A stretch of 15,905 nucleotides of DNA from an uncultured Lysobacteraceae bacterium. GTDB taxonomy: Bacteria; Pseudomonadota; Gammaproteobacteria; Xanthomonadales; Rhodanobacteraceae. The stretch lies in NCBI GenBank assembly GCA_946482585.1, contig CAMLSI010000057.1, positions 1-15,905 on the forward strand, written 5' to 3'. Numbering within the stretch: position 1 is the stretch's first letter; each line of letters opens with the position of its first letter. This document shows, piece by piece, positions 1 to 8,021 of this stretch. A program made the translations under genes and the position numbers. The notes below the pieces were generated by a model. The model did no database searches and was not told where the DNA came from. It was given only the letters and a program-made list of their open reading frames with translations.

Positions 1-1
1 C

Positions 2-676
<675 letters not shown>

Positions 677-704
677 GGAACATCCGGTTCCCGGTCACGA
701 AGGA

Positions 705-730
705 CTCTCCCCGTGAAAGGGAGGGTTTTT
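705..730 (+). terminator. Rho-independent terminator after the sigma-54 regulator
   Basis: A 7-bp stem (CTCTCCC at 705-711 with GGGAGGG at 719-725, one T-G wobble) encloses a 7-base loop and is followed directly by five T at 726-730. It begins 28 bases after the regulator stop. It is the only classical stem plus T-tract seen in the window, and it also separates the regulator from the convergent hydroxylase gene. Confidence 0.75.
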
Positions 731-746
731 CCAGACTTCGCACTCA

Positions 747-760
747 CGATTCCCGATTCC
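747..760. repeat. Tandem CGATTCC repeat in convergent gap
   Basis: Two head-to-tail copies of CGATTCC lie seven bases before the hydroxylase stop codon. Short CGATTCC/GGAATCG tandems are, to my recollection, common between genes in Xanthomonadaceae. I read this as lineage-typical intergenic repeat material; no function is evident. Confidence 0.45.
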
Positions 761-766
761 CGCCAG

Positions 767-2080
767 TCAGCGGATTCCGGCCTTCTGATTGAAATCGCCG
801 ATGACGCCGACCAGCGCGGTCAGCGCTTCGCGTTCGGCGGCGGTGAGGTCGGGATGCCAGGTGTCGAGGATCAGCACCACCCGTGTACGGTCGCTGCGGT
901 TCCAGGCTTCATGCTCGTAGGTGTCGTCGAACACGACGCAGCGGCCTTCCTGCCACGCATGGTCGATGCCGCCGACGCGCAGCGCGCAGTCGTTCGGCAC
1001 GATCAGCGGCAGATGCGTGACGAGACGGGTGTTCGTGACGCCGCGGTGCGGCAGGATGTGCGCGCCCGGCGTCAGCAGCGAGAACAGCACTTCGGGGGCG
1101 TGATCGCGGATGCGGACGATCGGCAGCGTGTCGAGCACGGCCGTCGTGACGGGACAGCGCGCGCAGTTGTCGTCGCGGCGCTCGCCGTGACGATAGAAGA
1201 AGAATCCGGTCCAGGCCGACTGGCCTTCGCGGCCGCGCAGGTAGTCCTCGACACGCGCCTCCGAGTCGAAGCGCAGGAACGGCTCGAAGCCGTGTTCGGC
1301 CGCGAGCAGATTCACGAGTTCGAGCCGGATCGCGTCGGTCTGCGCTTCGAGCGCTTCGAGCCACGGAAAGCGCGTGCGCTCGTAATAGGCCTGCGACGCG
1401 ATGCCCGGGAAGAACAGGAACAGCGGGCGCTGCGCCGGATCGGGATAGTGCGCGGGCGCGTCGCCCAGATAGATCGCGAGGGCCTGTTCGACGCGGCGCA
1501 TCTCCGCCGCACCGTAGCGCGCCCGCAGCGGCGCGATCGCGCCGTCGAACAGCGCATGGCGGCGCTGATCGACATAGCGCATCGCCGCGAGCACCGGCTG
1601 GCGCAGGCCCGGCGGCGTGCTCGCTTCGCTGAGCCATTCGCCGCGCTGCTGGGCGGCGCGCAGCGCGCGGAAGTATTCGGGCAGCGCCTCGTCGTCGCGC
1701 TGCAGCTGCTGCAGGGTCGCGGCGAGGTGGAACCGCGCAAGGAAATAGTCCGGCTCGCGCTCTACCGCGGCGCGAAGCGCGCTCACGGCCGCGTCGAGAT
1801 GACCGGCGCGGCGGTGCGCCTGACCGAGATTCTTCAGCGTCTCCGCATCATCCGGCGCGACCTTGCGCGCGCGTTCGAACAGCGCGATCGCCGCATCGGT
1901 CTGCTGTCGCGCGAGCGCGCACATGCCGAGGAAATTCAGCCCCTCCGCGAGCTCCGGCAGCAGTTCGACGAGCCGGCGGAACTGCTGCTCGGCTTCCGCG
2001 ATGCGCCCTTGCGCGGCGGCGGCGCGCGCGGCGGCGATCTGCGCCTGCAGAGCCGGCGGCGGGCTGGCGGATGCGTTCAT
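767..2080 (-). CDS. TPR-containing aspartyl/asparaginyl beta-hydroxylase (2-oxoglutarate/Fe(II) oxygenase)
   Basis: A 437-residue protein. Residues about 10-140 form helical TPR repeats (for example LNFLGMCALARQQTDAAIALF). The C-terminal half, about 220-415, is an Asp_Arg_Hydrox-type double-stranded beta-helix. Comparison with human AspH from memory suggests H345 (PHRGVTNTR) and H390 (FDDTYEHEAWN) as the two iron ligands, with R352 and R400 contacting 2-oxoglutarate; all are present, so the enzyme looks active. AspH-type enzymes lack the usual carboxylate ligand. The substrate is unknown. The start chosen is the ATG at 2080; the open frame runs 41 Arg/Pro-rich residues further but that stretch overlaps the upstream gene. 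It lies 22 bases after the sulfotransferase-like gene, so the two are probably cotranscribed. Confidence 0.9.
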   Translation of the reverse strand: MNASASPPPALQAQIAAARAAAAQGRIAEAEQQFRRLVELLPELAEGLNFLGMCALARQQTDAAIALFERARKVAPDDAETLKNLGQAHRRAGHLDAAVSALRAAVEREPDYFLARFHLAATLQQLQRDDEALPEYFRALRAAQQRGEWLSEASTPPGLRQPVLAAMRYVDQRRHALFDGAIAPLRARYGAAEMRRVEQALAIYLGDAPAHYPDPAQRPLFLFFPGIASQAYYERTRFPWLEALEAQTDAIRLELVNLLAAEHGFEPFLRFDSEARVEDYLRGREGQSAWTGFFFYRHGERRDDNCARCPVTTAVLDTLPIVRIRDHAPEVLFSLLTPGAHILPHRGVTNTRLVTHLPLIVPNDCALRVGGIDHAWQEGRCVVFDDTYEHEAWNRSDRTRVVLILDTWHPDLTAAEREALTALVGVIGDFNQKAGIR

Positions 2081-2102
2081 GCGCGAGTTCCGGCGTCGGC
2101 GA

Positions 2103-4190
2103 TCAGCGGGTCGGGGACAGTTCGGCGAGCGGCGCCGCGAGGACTTCGGTATAGGCCTCCCATCGTCCCGGCGCAAGGCCGATCGCGAGACCGCCGAGAC
2201 CACGCTGCGGGGTGCCCGGTGCGAGCTCCTTCGCGCCGAGCGCGGCGGCCAGCGCGCCGCCCTGCCCGAGCGGATCGTTGAGCACGGCGTCGGCGTCGAT
2301 GCGGATCACGTTCACGCCGTCCATGGTGTTGCATTGTGCAAGATGTGCATTCGCGCGATTGATCCAGGCCGCCGCAGCAGCCGGATCGTGCAGCGCGAAG
2401 CCCGGCATCCAGCCGTAGGCGAGCCAGTTCAGCAGCAGGTCGCGCGGATCGCGCTCGACGATGATGACGGTCGCGCCGGGAAACGCCTGCCGGATCAGCG
2501 GCAGGAAACGCGCATCCCAACGTACGAGCCAGTCCACGAGGCGCGCCTTCGTGTCGACGTCGTGGCGTTCGATCTCGGCCTGCCATTGCGTGCGCACGGC
2601 GTCGGCCGTCGCCGCGTCGATGCCGTCGGCCCAGCGCGCGAAATCGGGTTCGGTGAAGGCGTCGCGACGCATCGGCGCGAACGCGCGGTCGCGCAGCAGC
2701 TGGACGCCGGGCTGCTGGTGCAGCAGCGCGGCGACGCGCTCGACCATGCTGCCGGGCAGGCCGACGAGAAAGATCGGCGGATGGGCCATCGCCGCGGGCG
2801 CCGGCGCCGCCAGCGACGCAGCGAAGGAGTCGGGCAAGGCCGGCTGTTCGTGGATCTGCACCGGCAAGGCCGACTGCGATTCGAGCCAGGCCGGCACGGC
2901 CATCTGCACATCGTTGCGACGATCCGCGAGCACGCCGAACTGGTGCGCGGCCTGCATGATCTGCAGCGGCGCGAGCGACAGCGCACGCAGCGATTCGAGC
3001 AGCACGGCCGCGTCGTTGTCGCGCCCTTCGCGCTGGGCCGAACGCGCGCGCAACAGGATCAGGTCGGCGTCGTCCGGCAAGGCGTTCGCGACGCGTTGCG
3101 CGAGCACGTCGGCGCCGGCCGTATCGCCGCCGCGCTCGTGCAGCAGCGCGAGGCGCGCGAGCGGAATCGGATCGTTCGGCCGCCGTTGCGCGAGGCGCTG
3201 CCAGATCGCGAGCGCGCCGGACTCGTGGCCGAGCTGGCTCAGGAGTTCGGCTTGCGCGGCTTCGATCGCGACCGTTTCCGGATGGCGCTGCAGGAATTCG
3301 CCGTAGAGCTGCAGTGCCTCGTCTTCGCGTGCGGCGACGACGAGGCAACTGCCGAGCAGTTGCACCGCGCGCGGCTGGTCGGGCTCGAGCGCGAGACCGG
3401 CGCGGTAGTGTTCGATCGCCTGATCGAGCCGGCGCTGATGGCGCGCGACATCGCCGAGACCGAAACGCGCGATGGCCTGGTAGCCCGGCGCTTCGCTGAG
3501 CACCGCGAACGCCGCCTGGGCTTCGTCGATCTTGCCGTCTTCGAGCAGCACCTGTCCGAGGAGATAGCGCGCGCCGTGAAGTTCGGGCGCGAGCGCGAGC
3601 GCGTTGCGCGCGGCCTGCTCGCCGAACGCGCGATTGCCGCGCAGCACGAGCGCGCGTGCGAGCGCGAACTGCATGCCGGCGTCGCGCGGCGAGAGCTCGA
3701 CCGCGCGACTCAGGTAGGCGATCGATTTGTCGACTTCGCCGCGATCCAGCAGCAAGCGGCCGAGTCCCGAGATCGCGTGCGCGTCGTTTTCGTCGGAACG
3801 CAGCGCCGTGCGGAACAGCGATTCGGCCTTGGCGAGGTCGTTGTCGACGATCGCGATGCGCGCGAGCAGCGTGTGCGCGCCGGGCTGGTTCGGGTTCTGT
3901 TTGATCGTATGCTCGATCAGCGCGCGCGCGCCGACGAGATCCTGTTCGAGGAAATACAGGCCGGCGAGTTCGAGCGCGACGTCGCCGCGCTCCGGCGCGA
4001 GACGACGCGCCTGATCGAGCAGCCGGCGCGCTTCGCCGAGATCCTGCCGCTGGCGCCGCAGCAGTCCGAGCAGGTGCAGCGCGTCGACGTTGTCGGGCTC
4101 GCTCGCGAGCACGGTACGGTAGCCGGATTCGGCCTCGTCGAGGCGGCCTTCGGAATGCAGTCGGGCAAAGTCTTGGAGCATGGAATTCAT
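2103..4190 (-). CDS. TPR-repeat protein with degenerate C-terminal sulfotransferase domain
   Basis: A 695-residue protein. Residues 1 to about 440 are a long array of TPR-like helical pairs (about a dozen, roughly 34-residue periodicity, with LAPERGD/LEPDQP-type turns). Residues about 470-690 have the layout of TPR-linked sulfotransferases: IFLVGLPGS near 473-481, VIIVERDPRD at 575-584, and a terminal GRWEAYTEVLAAPLAEL. Active relatives carry an RSGT-type loop after VGLP to hold the PAPS 5'-phosphosulfate; here it is shortened to GSMVERV. The serine normally eight residues after the motif arginine (R580) is asparagine (N588). Sulfonation of a substrate is therefore doubtful, and a binding or scaffolding role is possible. 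No signal peptide is visible. An alternative ATG lies at 4181. It is the first gene of a two-gene unit with the hydroxylase. Confidence 0.85.
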   Translation of the reverse strand: MNSMLQDFARLHSEGRLDEAESGYRTVLASEPDNVDALHLLGLLRRQRQDLGEARRLLDQARRLAPERGDVALELAGLYFLEQDLVGARALIEHTIKQNPNQPGAHTLLARIAIVDNDLAKAESLFRTALRSDENDAHAISGLGRLLLDRGEVDKSIAYLSRAVELSPRDAGMQFALARALVLRGNRAFGEQAARNALALAPELHGARYLLGQVLLEDGKIDEAQAAFAVLSEAPGYQAIARFGLGDVARHQRRLDQAIEHYRAGLALEPDQPRAVQLLGSCLVVAAREDEALQLYGEFLQRHPETVAIEAAQAELLSQLGHESGALAIWQRLAQRRPNDPIPLARLALLHERGGDTAGADVLAQRVANALPDDADLILLRARSAQREGRDNDAAVLLESLRALSLAPLQIMQAAHQFGVLADRRNDVQMAVPAWLESQSALPVQIHEQPALPDSFAASLAAPAPAAMAHPPIFLVGLPGSMVERVAALLHQQPGVQLLRDRAFAPMRRDAFTEPDFARWADGIDAATADAVRTQWQAEIERHDVDTKARLVDWLVRWDARFLPLIRQAFPGATVIIVERDPRDLLLNWLAYGWMPGFALHDPAAAAAWINRANAHLAQCNTMDGVNVIRIDADAVLNDPLGQGGALAAALGAKELAPGTPQRGLGGLAIGLAPGRWEAYTEVLAAPLAELSPTR

Positions 4191-4220
4191 GGAGTGAAGG
4201 CGGCGGGACGCGAGCTGACC

Positions 4221-4226
4221 ATTATG
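4221..4226 (-). promoter_or_regulatory. Candidate -10 box for the sulfotransferase/hydroxylase unit
   Basis: Read on the minus strand this is CATAAT (5 of 6 to TATAAT), ending 30 bases before the ATG at 4190. No good -35 match lies at the usual distance. It belongs to a set of similar boxes in this window. Confidence 0.35.
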
Positions 4227-4323
4227 CCGCAGCTACCGCCGGGCTGCTCCGGCGTGGCCCTGCACCGGGCCGGGTCACCGGATTCGGCAACGCGAACGGC
4301 CGTTTCGCGCAGCCGCGGCAACG

Positions 4324-4354
4324 CTCCGGCCGCCGCCTCGACCGGCCGGCGGAG
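4324..4354 (-). other. Imperfect GC hairpin downstream of the YheT-type hydrolase
   Basis: CTCCG-G-CCG (4324-4332) can pair with CGG-CGGAG (4347-4354), forming an 8-bp stem with one bulged G, just after the hydrolase stop at 4358-4360 (minus strand). There is no T-tract. It may help end transcription, but this is weak evidence in such GC-rich DNA. Confidence 0.25.
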
Positions 4355-4357
4355 CCG

Positions 4358-5386
4358 CTAGGCCGCGAGCCGCGCGAGACGGTCGGCGATGAAATCCTCG
4401 GTCCAGCTGCGCAGACTGAAATCGCTGATGAAACCGCAATGACCGCCGGCCGGCGCGATCTCGAGTTCGGTATGGGCCGACAATTTGAGCTCTCGGAAAC
4501 CGTCGACCGGGATGATGGGATCGTCCGAGGCGGTCAGGATCGTCGTTGGTATGGAGAGGTCCGCGAGCCGGTCGCCCGCGATGGAATAGCCGTCGAGGTA
4601 GGCGTCGAGCGTGCCGAAGTCGGTATGCCGCTCGACCATGGTCGCGGTGAGCTCGCGCATCGACGTGCCGAGCTCGGCCGGGCTGAAGCGCGCTGCGTCC
4701 GGAAACAGTTTCTGCTTGCGGCGCAGCGACTCGCGCCACTTGCGCATGAAATAGGCATGGTAGAACCACGGGGCGTTTTCGATCGCCTCGAGGATCGACG
4801 GCGGATGCACCGCGGGGCAGACCGCGAGTGCGTAACTCAGCGGCAGGCCCACGGCCGGCGCGCGCAACGCCACGCGCAGCGCGAAGTTGCCGCCGAGCGA
4901 GAAACCGGCCAGCGCGAGCGGCCGCGCCGGATAGCGCCGAGCGACGTCCTGCAGCGCGCCGACGACTTCGTCGAGCCGGCAGGAATGGAACATCTCGGCG
5001 TTGAGGTGATGCGTGTCGCCGTGATCGCGGAAGTTGAGCCGGAACACGTCCCAGCCTTCGGATACCAGCCGCACGCCGGTATGCAGCAGATAGGTCGAGC
5101 GCGCGCTGCCTTCCCAGCCGTGCAGCAGCACGACGAGGCCGCGTGCCTGTTCGCGCACGGTCTGCGCGGTGTAGTAGCCCTGCAGGCGTACGTCGTCACC
5201 GCAGTCGAGGATCACTTCTTCCGAGCGCGTCTCGAGCGCGGCGCGGCGACCGCGCAACAGCCAGCGGCGCACGCCGCTCGATGCGAGCACGGACTGCAGA
5301 TGCGCGTTGCGCAGCAAGCGATGGGGGCGGAAATCAGCGGCGCGCACGGTGTTCTCGGCTACGGGATTCGACTCACTCTTCGGCAT
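4358..5386 (-). CDS. YheT-family alpha/beta-fold hydrolase
   Basis: A 342-residue protein matching the usual size of YheT/ABHD1-3 relatives (E. coli YheT is about 340). Visible marks in order: the family's NAHLQS segment near residues 27-32 (NPHLQT in relatives), the oxyanion HG at 89-90, the nucleophile elbow GFSLGGN with S163, the acid in SDDPIIP (around 288), and the base in GGHCGF (H316). The catalytic triad is complete. The natural substrate of the family is poorly known; esters or lipids are likely. The start chosen is the ATG at 5386, overlapping the end of the acyltransferase gene by 14 bases. An ATG at 5416 would add ten residues. Neither has a clear Shine-Dalgarno. The overlap implies translation coupled to the acyltransferase. 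Confidence 0.9.
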   Translation of the reverse strand: MPKSESNPVAENTVRAADFRPHRLLRNAHLQSVLASSGVRRWLLRGRRAALETRSEEVILDCGDDVRLQGYYTAQTVREQARGLVVLLHGWEGSARSTYLLHTGVRLVSEGWDVFRLNFRDHGDTHHLNAEMFHSCRLDEVVGALQDVARRYPARPLALAGFSLGGNFALRVALRAPAVGLPLSYALAVCPAVHPPSILEAIENAPWFYHAYFMRKWRESLRRKQKLFPDAARFSPAELGTSMRELTATMVERHTDFGTLDAYLDGYSIAGDRLADLSIPTTILTASDDPIIPVDGFRELKLSAHTELEIAPAGGHCGFISDFSLRSWTEDFIADRLARLAA

Positions 5387-6215
5387 TCGCGGCGCTGCTG
5401 CCGCGCTCGTGCGCATCGGACAATCCGAGCGCGGCGCAGATCTGACTGCGCGCCCGCTCGGCCATGCGCCGGCGGCCTTCGCCGTTCACCGGTATCGGTG
5501 TACAGAAATGCACTTCCGCCGTCATGCCCGGACCGCCGAGCAAGCGCAGGAAGTTCGCGAAGAAGCTCTCGCCGGGCGCGAAAGCCACGGCCGGGTCCTG
5601 ACGTCCGTCGTTGCCGTAGAGCAGCGCTACCGGCTGTACCGGCACGTCGGCGTCGAGTGCGACCTGGAAGATGCGGGCATGGAAGGTGCGGATGCGATCG
5701 CCCGCGCCGGTGCCGCCTTCGGGAAATACGCCGACCGGAAGCCCTTCGCTCAGCCGCTCGACCACGCGCTGCATGACCGTCGCGAGCGAATGGCCGCTGC
5801 CGCGCTGGTGATAGATCGTGCCGGCGCGCCCGGCGAGCCAGCCGACCAGCGGCCAGCGGCTGATTTCGGCCTTCGCGACGAAACACATGAAGGACTGGCT
5901 GTGCAGCAGTTCGATGTCGAGCCAGGACAGATGGTTGGCGACGAACAGGGCCGCGCCCGGCTGCGGTTCGCCGTAGCGGCGCACGCGGAAGCCGAAGCAG
6001 CGCACCAGCCAGCGCGACCACCACGACGTCATCCAGTGATCGAGCCGCTGCCCGCCGAGGCGGATGCGCGCACCGACCGGATTGATGACGAGCAGCGCGA
6101 GCGGCAGCGCGATGAAGAGGTGCAGCAGCAGTACCGGCGAACGCCAGAGGTAGCGCAGCGGACGCAGGCGATCGGGGCGGGCGGCGGTCACGGCGTTGTC
6201 GGCAGTGGCACTCAT
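5373..6215 (-). CDS. PlsC-family lysophospholipid (1-acylglycerol-3-phosphate) acyltransferase
   Basis: A 280-residue protein with hydrophobic segments near residues 26-46, consistent with an inner-membrane enzyme. The acyltransferase blocks are present: NHLSWLD (the HX4D dyad, H95 and D100), GRAGTIYHQRGS (129-140, substrate-binding arginine R138) and VFPEGGTG (163-170). Such enzymes transfer an acyl group from acyl-ACP or acyl-CoA to a lysophospholipid, classically making phosphatidic acid. An ornithine-lipid (OlsA-like) role is also possible. The start is the ATG at 6213-6215; the frame stays open much further upstream but the extra translation is Arg/Ser-rich and unlike the family. A G-rich stretch (GGGGGTG) lies about ten bases before the start. 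The YheT-type hydrolase follows with overlap, suggesting paired lipid metabolism. Confidence 0.9.
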   Translation of the reverse strand: MSATADNAVTAARPDRLRPLRYLWRSPVLLLHLFIALPLALLVINPVGARIRLGGQRLDHWMTSWWSRWLVRCFGFRVRRYGEPQPGAALFVANHLSWLDIELLHSQSFMCFVAKAEISRWPLVGWLAGRAGTIYHQRGSGHSLATVMQRVVERLSEGLPVGVFPEGGTGAGDRIRTFHARIFQVALDADVPVQPVALLYGNDGRQDPAVAFAPGESFFANFLRLLGGPGMTAEVHFCTPIPVNGEGRRRMAERARSQICAALGLSDAHERGSSAANAEE

Positions 6216-6477
6216 CCGTGCAGGCACCCCCGTGAAATGACCGCACCGGAACGCGTGCCGACGCGGCGGCGCCCGCAGGCGGCACGCAGGCGGAGTTGCG
6301 GGAACACGCTGCACGGCATAGACGTCTCGGCTCTCGGACGCGGGAGATCTGGCCAAGGGTAGCGAAGCACGCTGCACTGCGCCAATGAAGCGCATCAATG
6401 ACGGCGATCGAACGCCCGCCGGGTTGACGCGGTGCAGCGAGCGCAAGGCGAGGCCGCCGACCTCATCACTGAGCGCG
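6216..6477. other. 262-base intergenic region upstream of the acyltransferase
   Basis: The largest gap in the window, between the srkA stop and the acyltransferase start, both on the minus strand. It should carry the acyltransferase promoter, but I find no convincing -35/-10 pair. Its only obvious structure is a direct repeat CACGCTGCAC at 6305-6314 and 6368-6377 (63 bases apart). Open frames crossing it do not look like protein. Confidence 0.4.
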
Positions 6478-7425
6478 TCAGTCCTCCAGGCGTGCCGCAG
6501 CATCGAGGAGATCGTTGACGTGCTGCTCCCACCAGCGCGCTTCGCCGACGAAGGGAAAGCCCTGCGGAAACGCGGGATCGTGCCAGCGCTGCGCGATCCA
6601 GCCGGCCCAATGCACCTGCCGCAGCACGCGCAGCGGTTCGACCAGCGACAGCTCCGCGTAATCGAAATCGCGGAACTCGGCATAGCCCTCCAGCAGCAGA
6701 TCGAGTGAGCGCGCCTCGGGCGCGAGCATCCAGAGGTCCTGTACTGCCGGACCGAGCCGCGCATCGTCGAAGTCGACGAAATGCGGACCGTGGTCGGTCC
6801 AGAGCACGTTGCCCGGATGACAGTCGCCATGCAGGCGCAGGCGGCGCGCGTCGCAGGCGGCGAAGCGTTGCTGCAGCGGCGTGGCGAGCGCATCGATCGC
6901 GGCGCGGTAGCGCGCCGCCACGCTCGACCGCAGCAGCGGCGAAGCGAGCACGGCCGCCGACGGCGCGCGCAGGAAGGTATCGAGATCGATCGCGCCGCGG
7001 GCGGCGAAGCTGCGGCGTGCGCCGATCAGGTGGATGCGCGCGATCAGGCGGCCCATCCATTGCAGGTGGTCGGCGGATTCGAGCTGCGGCGCCCGGCCGC
7101 CGCGACGCGGATAGATCGTGAAGCGATAGGTATTGCTGACGTGCAGGCTGCGACCGTTGATCAGCAGCGGCGCGACGACCGGCAGTTCCGCAGCGGCGAG
7201 CTCGGCCGCGAACGCGTGTTCCTCCGCGATGGCCGCATCGCTCCAGCGGCCCGGGCGATAGAACTTCGCGACGACGGGCGCCGCGTCGTCGAGCCCGACC
7301 TGGTAGACGCGATTCTCGTAGCTGTTGAGCGCGAGCAGGCGCCCGTCGGTCAGCAATCCGACCGACTCCACAGCGGCGAGCACGCGTTCGGGCGTCAGGT
7401 CGGCATACGGCGCGGCTGCGCTCAT
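6478..7425 (-). CDS. srkA: Stress response kinase SrkA (YihE-like serine/threonine kinase)
   Basis: A 315-residue protein (E. coli SrkA is 328) of the aminoglycoside-phosphotransferase/choline-kinase-like fold. It shows the conserved N-terminal NSYENRVYQVG segment (34-44), the ATP-site lysine in VVAKFYRPGRW (K54), the catalytic loop HGDCHPGN (199-206, D201 and N206) and the metal-binding FVDFDDA (216-222, D218). In E. coli the protein is a cytoplasmic Ser/Thr kinase that counters stress-triggered, MazF-linked death; targets here are unknown. The ATG at 7425 overlaps the stop of the upstream thioesterase as ATGA (7425-7422), a sign of translational coupling. The open frame extends further upstream but runs inside the thioesterase gene. 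Confidence 0.93.
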   Translation of the reverse strand: MSAAAPYADLTPERVLAAVESVGLLTDGRLLALNSYENRVYQVGLDDAAPVVAKFYRPGRWSDAAIAEEHAFAAELAAAELPVVAPLLINGRSLHVSNTYRFTIYPRRGGRAPQLESADHLQWMGRLIARIHLIGARRSFAARGAIDLDTFLRAPSAAVLASPLLRSSVAARYRAAIDALATPLQQRFAACDARRLRLHGDCHPGNVLWTDHGPHFVDFDDARLGPAVQDLWMLAPEARSLDLLLEGYAEFRDFDYAELSLVEPLRVLRQVHWAGWIAQRWHDPAFPQGFPFVGEARWWEQHVNDLLDAAARLED

Positions 7426-7859
7426 GTGCCGGCCGGGCGCCGCGGCACCACGGCCATGGTCAGGCGCGCGATGCAGCTGAGCTCGTTCTTTTCGGTCACG
7501 ATGCGGATTTCCCAGACCTGGGTCGTGCGGCCGATATGCAGCGGCGTCGCGGTTCCGGTGACTTCGCCGCTCTGCACCGCGCGCAAGTGGTTGGCGTTGA
7601 TGTCGAGCCCGACCGCGAGCTCGCGCGCCGGATCGAGGCAGAGATTCGCCGCGAGGCTGCCCAGCGTTTCGGCGAGCAGCACCGATGCGCCGCCGTGCAG
7701 CAGGCCGAACGGCTGTCGCGTGCGCTCGTCGACCGGCATCGTGCCGCGCAGGAAGTCGGGACCGACCTCGGTGAACCGGATGCCGAGCGATTTCGCGGCG
7801 GTGCCTTCGTTCCAGCCGTTCATCGTGCCGAGATCGGTCTGCTGTTTCCAGGGGCTCAT
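7422..7859 (-). CDS. Hotdog-fold acyl-CoA thioesterase, YdiI/MenI/EntH type
   Basis: A 145-residue single hotdog domain that follows E. coli YdiI closely from memory: MSPWKQQ at the start, TMPVDERTRQPFGLLHGG at 40-57, the catalytic glutamate in LLAETLGS (E64), then GLDINANHLRAV. The enzyme should hydrolyse acyl- or aroyl-CoA thioesters in the cytoplasm. YdiI/MenI acts on 1,4-dihydroxy-2-naphthoyl-CoA in menaquinone synthesis. If this organism uses only ubiquinone, as most Xanthomonadales are thought to, a proofreading or phenylacyl-CoA role is more likely. The family-conserved N-terminus supports the ATG at 7859. It is the first gene of a unit with srkA. Confidence 0.9.
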   Translation of the reverse strand: MSPWKQQTDLGTMNGWNEGTAAKSLGIRFTEVGPDFLRGTMPVDERTRQPFGLLHGGASVLLAETLGSLAANLCLDPARELAVGLDINANHLRAVQSGEVTGTATPLHIGRTTQVWEIRIVTEKNELSCIARLTMAVVPRRPAGT

Positions 7860-7888
7860 GGCGGGCTCGCAAAAAGGGCAAGGCCGGG

Positions 7889-7894
7889 ATTAGA
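7889..7894 (-). promoter_or_regulatory. Candidate -10 box for the thioesterase-srkA unit
   Basis: Minus-strand TCTAAT (5 of 6 to consensus) ends 29 bases before the ATG at 7859. A TTCCGG lies 17 bases further upstream as a poor -35. It sits in the divergent gap shared with the reductase gene. Confidence 0.4.
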
Positions 7895-7939
7895 CCGGTT
7901 CGCATGCGCCACCGGAAGGGCGCGCCCCGCCACCGTCGC

Positions 7940-7980
7940 GCCACGGCCGTGTCCGGACCTGAGCGGCCGCGCGCCGTGGC
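7940..7980. promoter_or_regulatory. Palindrome-rich segment in divergent intergenic region (possible operator)
   Basis: GCCACGGC (7940-7947) and GCCGTGGC (7973-7980) form an 8-bp inverted repeat with a 25-base spacer. Nested inside are the perfect palindromes CACGGCCGTG (7942-7951), GTCCGGAC (7951-7958) and GCGGCCGC (7963-7970). The block lies between the two divergent -10 candidates and would overlap the -35 area of the reductase promoter. A regulator-binding site is possible, but high GC content makes such palindromes more frequent by chance. Confidence 0.3.
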
Positions 7981-7989
7981 AGCGCATGC

Positions 7990-7995
7990 GACAAT
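7990..7995 (+). promoter_or_regulatory. Candidate -10 box for the reductase-DUF2845 unit
   Basis: GACAAT followed by CGCG, ending 26 bases before the GTG start at 8022. It matches the box upstream of the rhodanese gene (GATAATCGCG) except for one base. No recognisable -35. Confidence 0.35.
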
Positions 7996-8021
7996 CGCGC
8001 GTCGTTCCAGCGGATCGCTGC

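Noticed and set aside
713..2281. 522-residue open frame on the + strand opposite the hydroxylase
   Set aside because: Antisense shadow; the minus strand encodes recognisable catalytic motifs of AspH-type hydroxylases.
1863..4361. 832-residue open frame on the + strand antisense to the TPR-sulfotransferase gene
   Set aside because: Its translation is rich in Arg/Ala/Glu without domains. Long antisense frames are expected opposite GC-rich genes, and the minus-strand product shows clear TPR and sulfotransferase motifs.
4439..5776. 445-residue + strand open frame opposite the YheT hydrolase and acyltransferase
   Set aside because: Arg-rich shadow without domains; both opposing genes have complete catalytic motifs.
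6305..6377. Direct repeat CACGCTGCAC (two copies, 63 bases apart) as an operator or mobile-element scar
   Set aside because: Only two short copies with no inverted ends or target duplication; likely chance in GC-rich DNA, so only noted within the gap entry.
6385..6708. 107-residue + strand open frame starting in the gap before the acyltransferase
   Set aside because: Mostly antisense to srkA, no Shine-Dalgarno and no recognisable domain.
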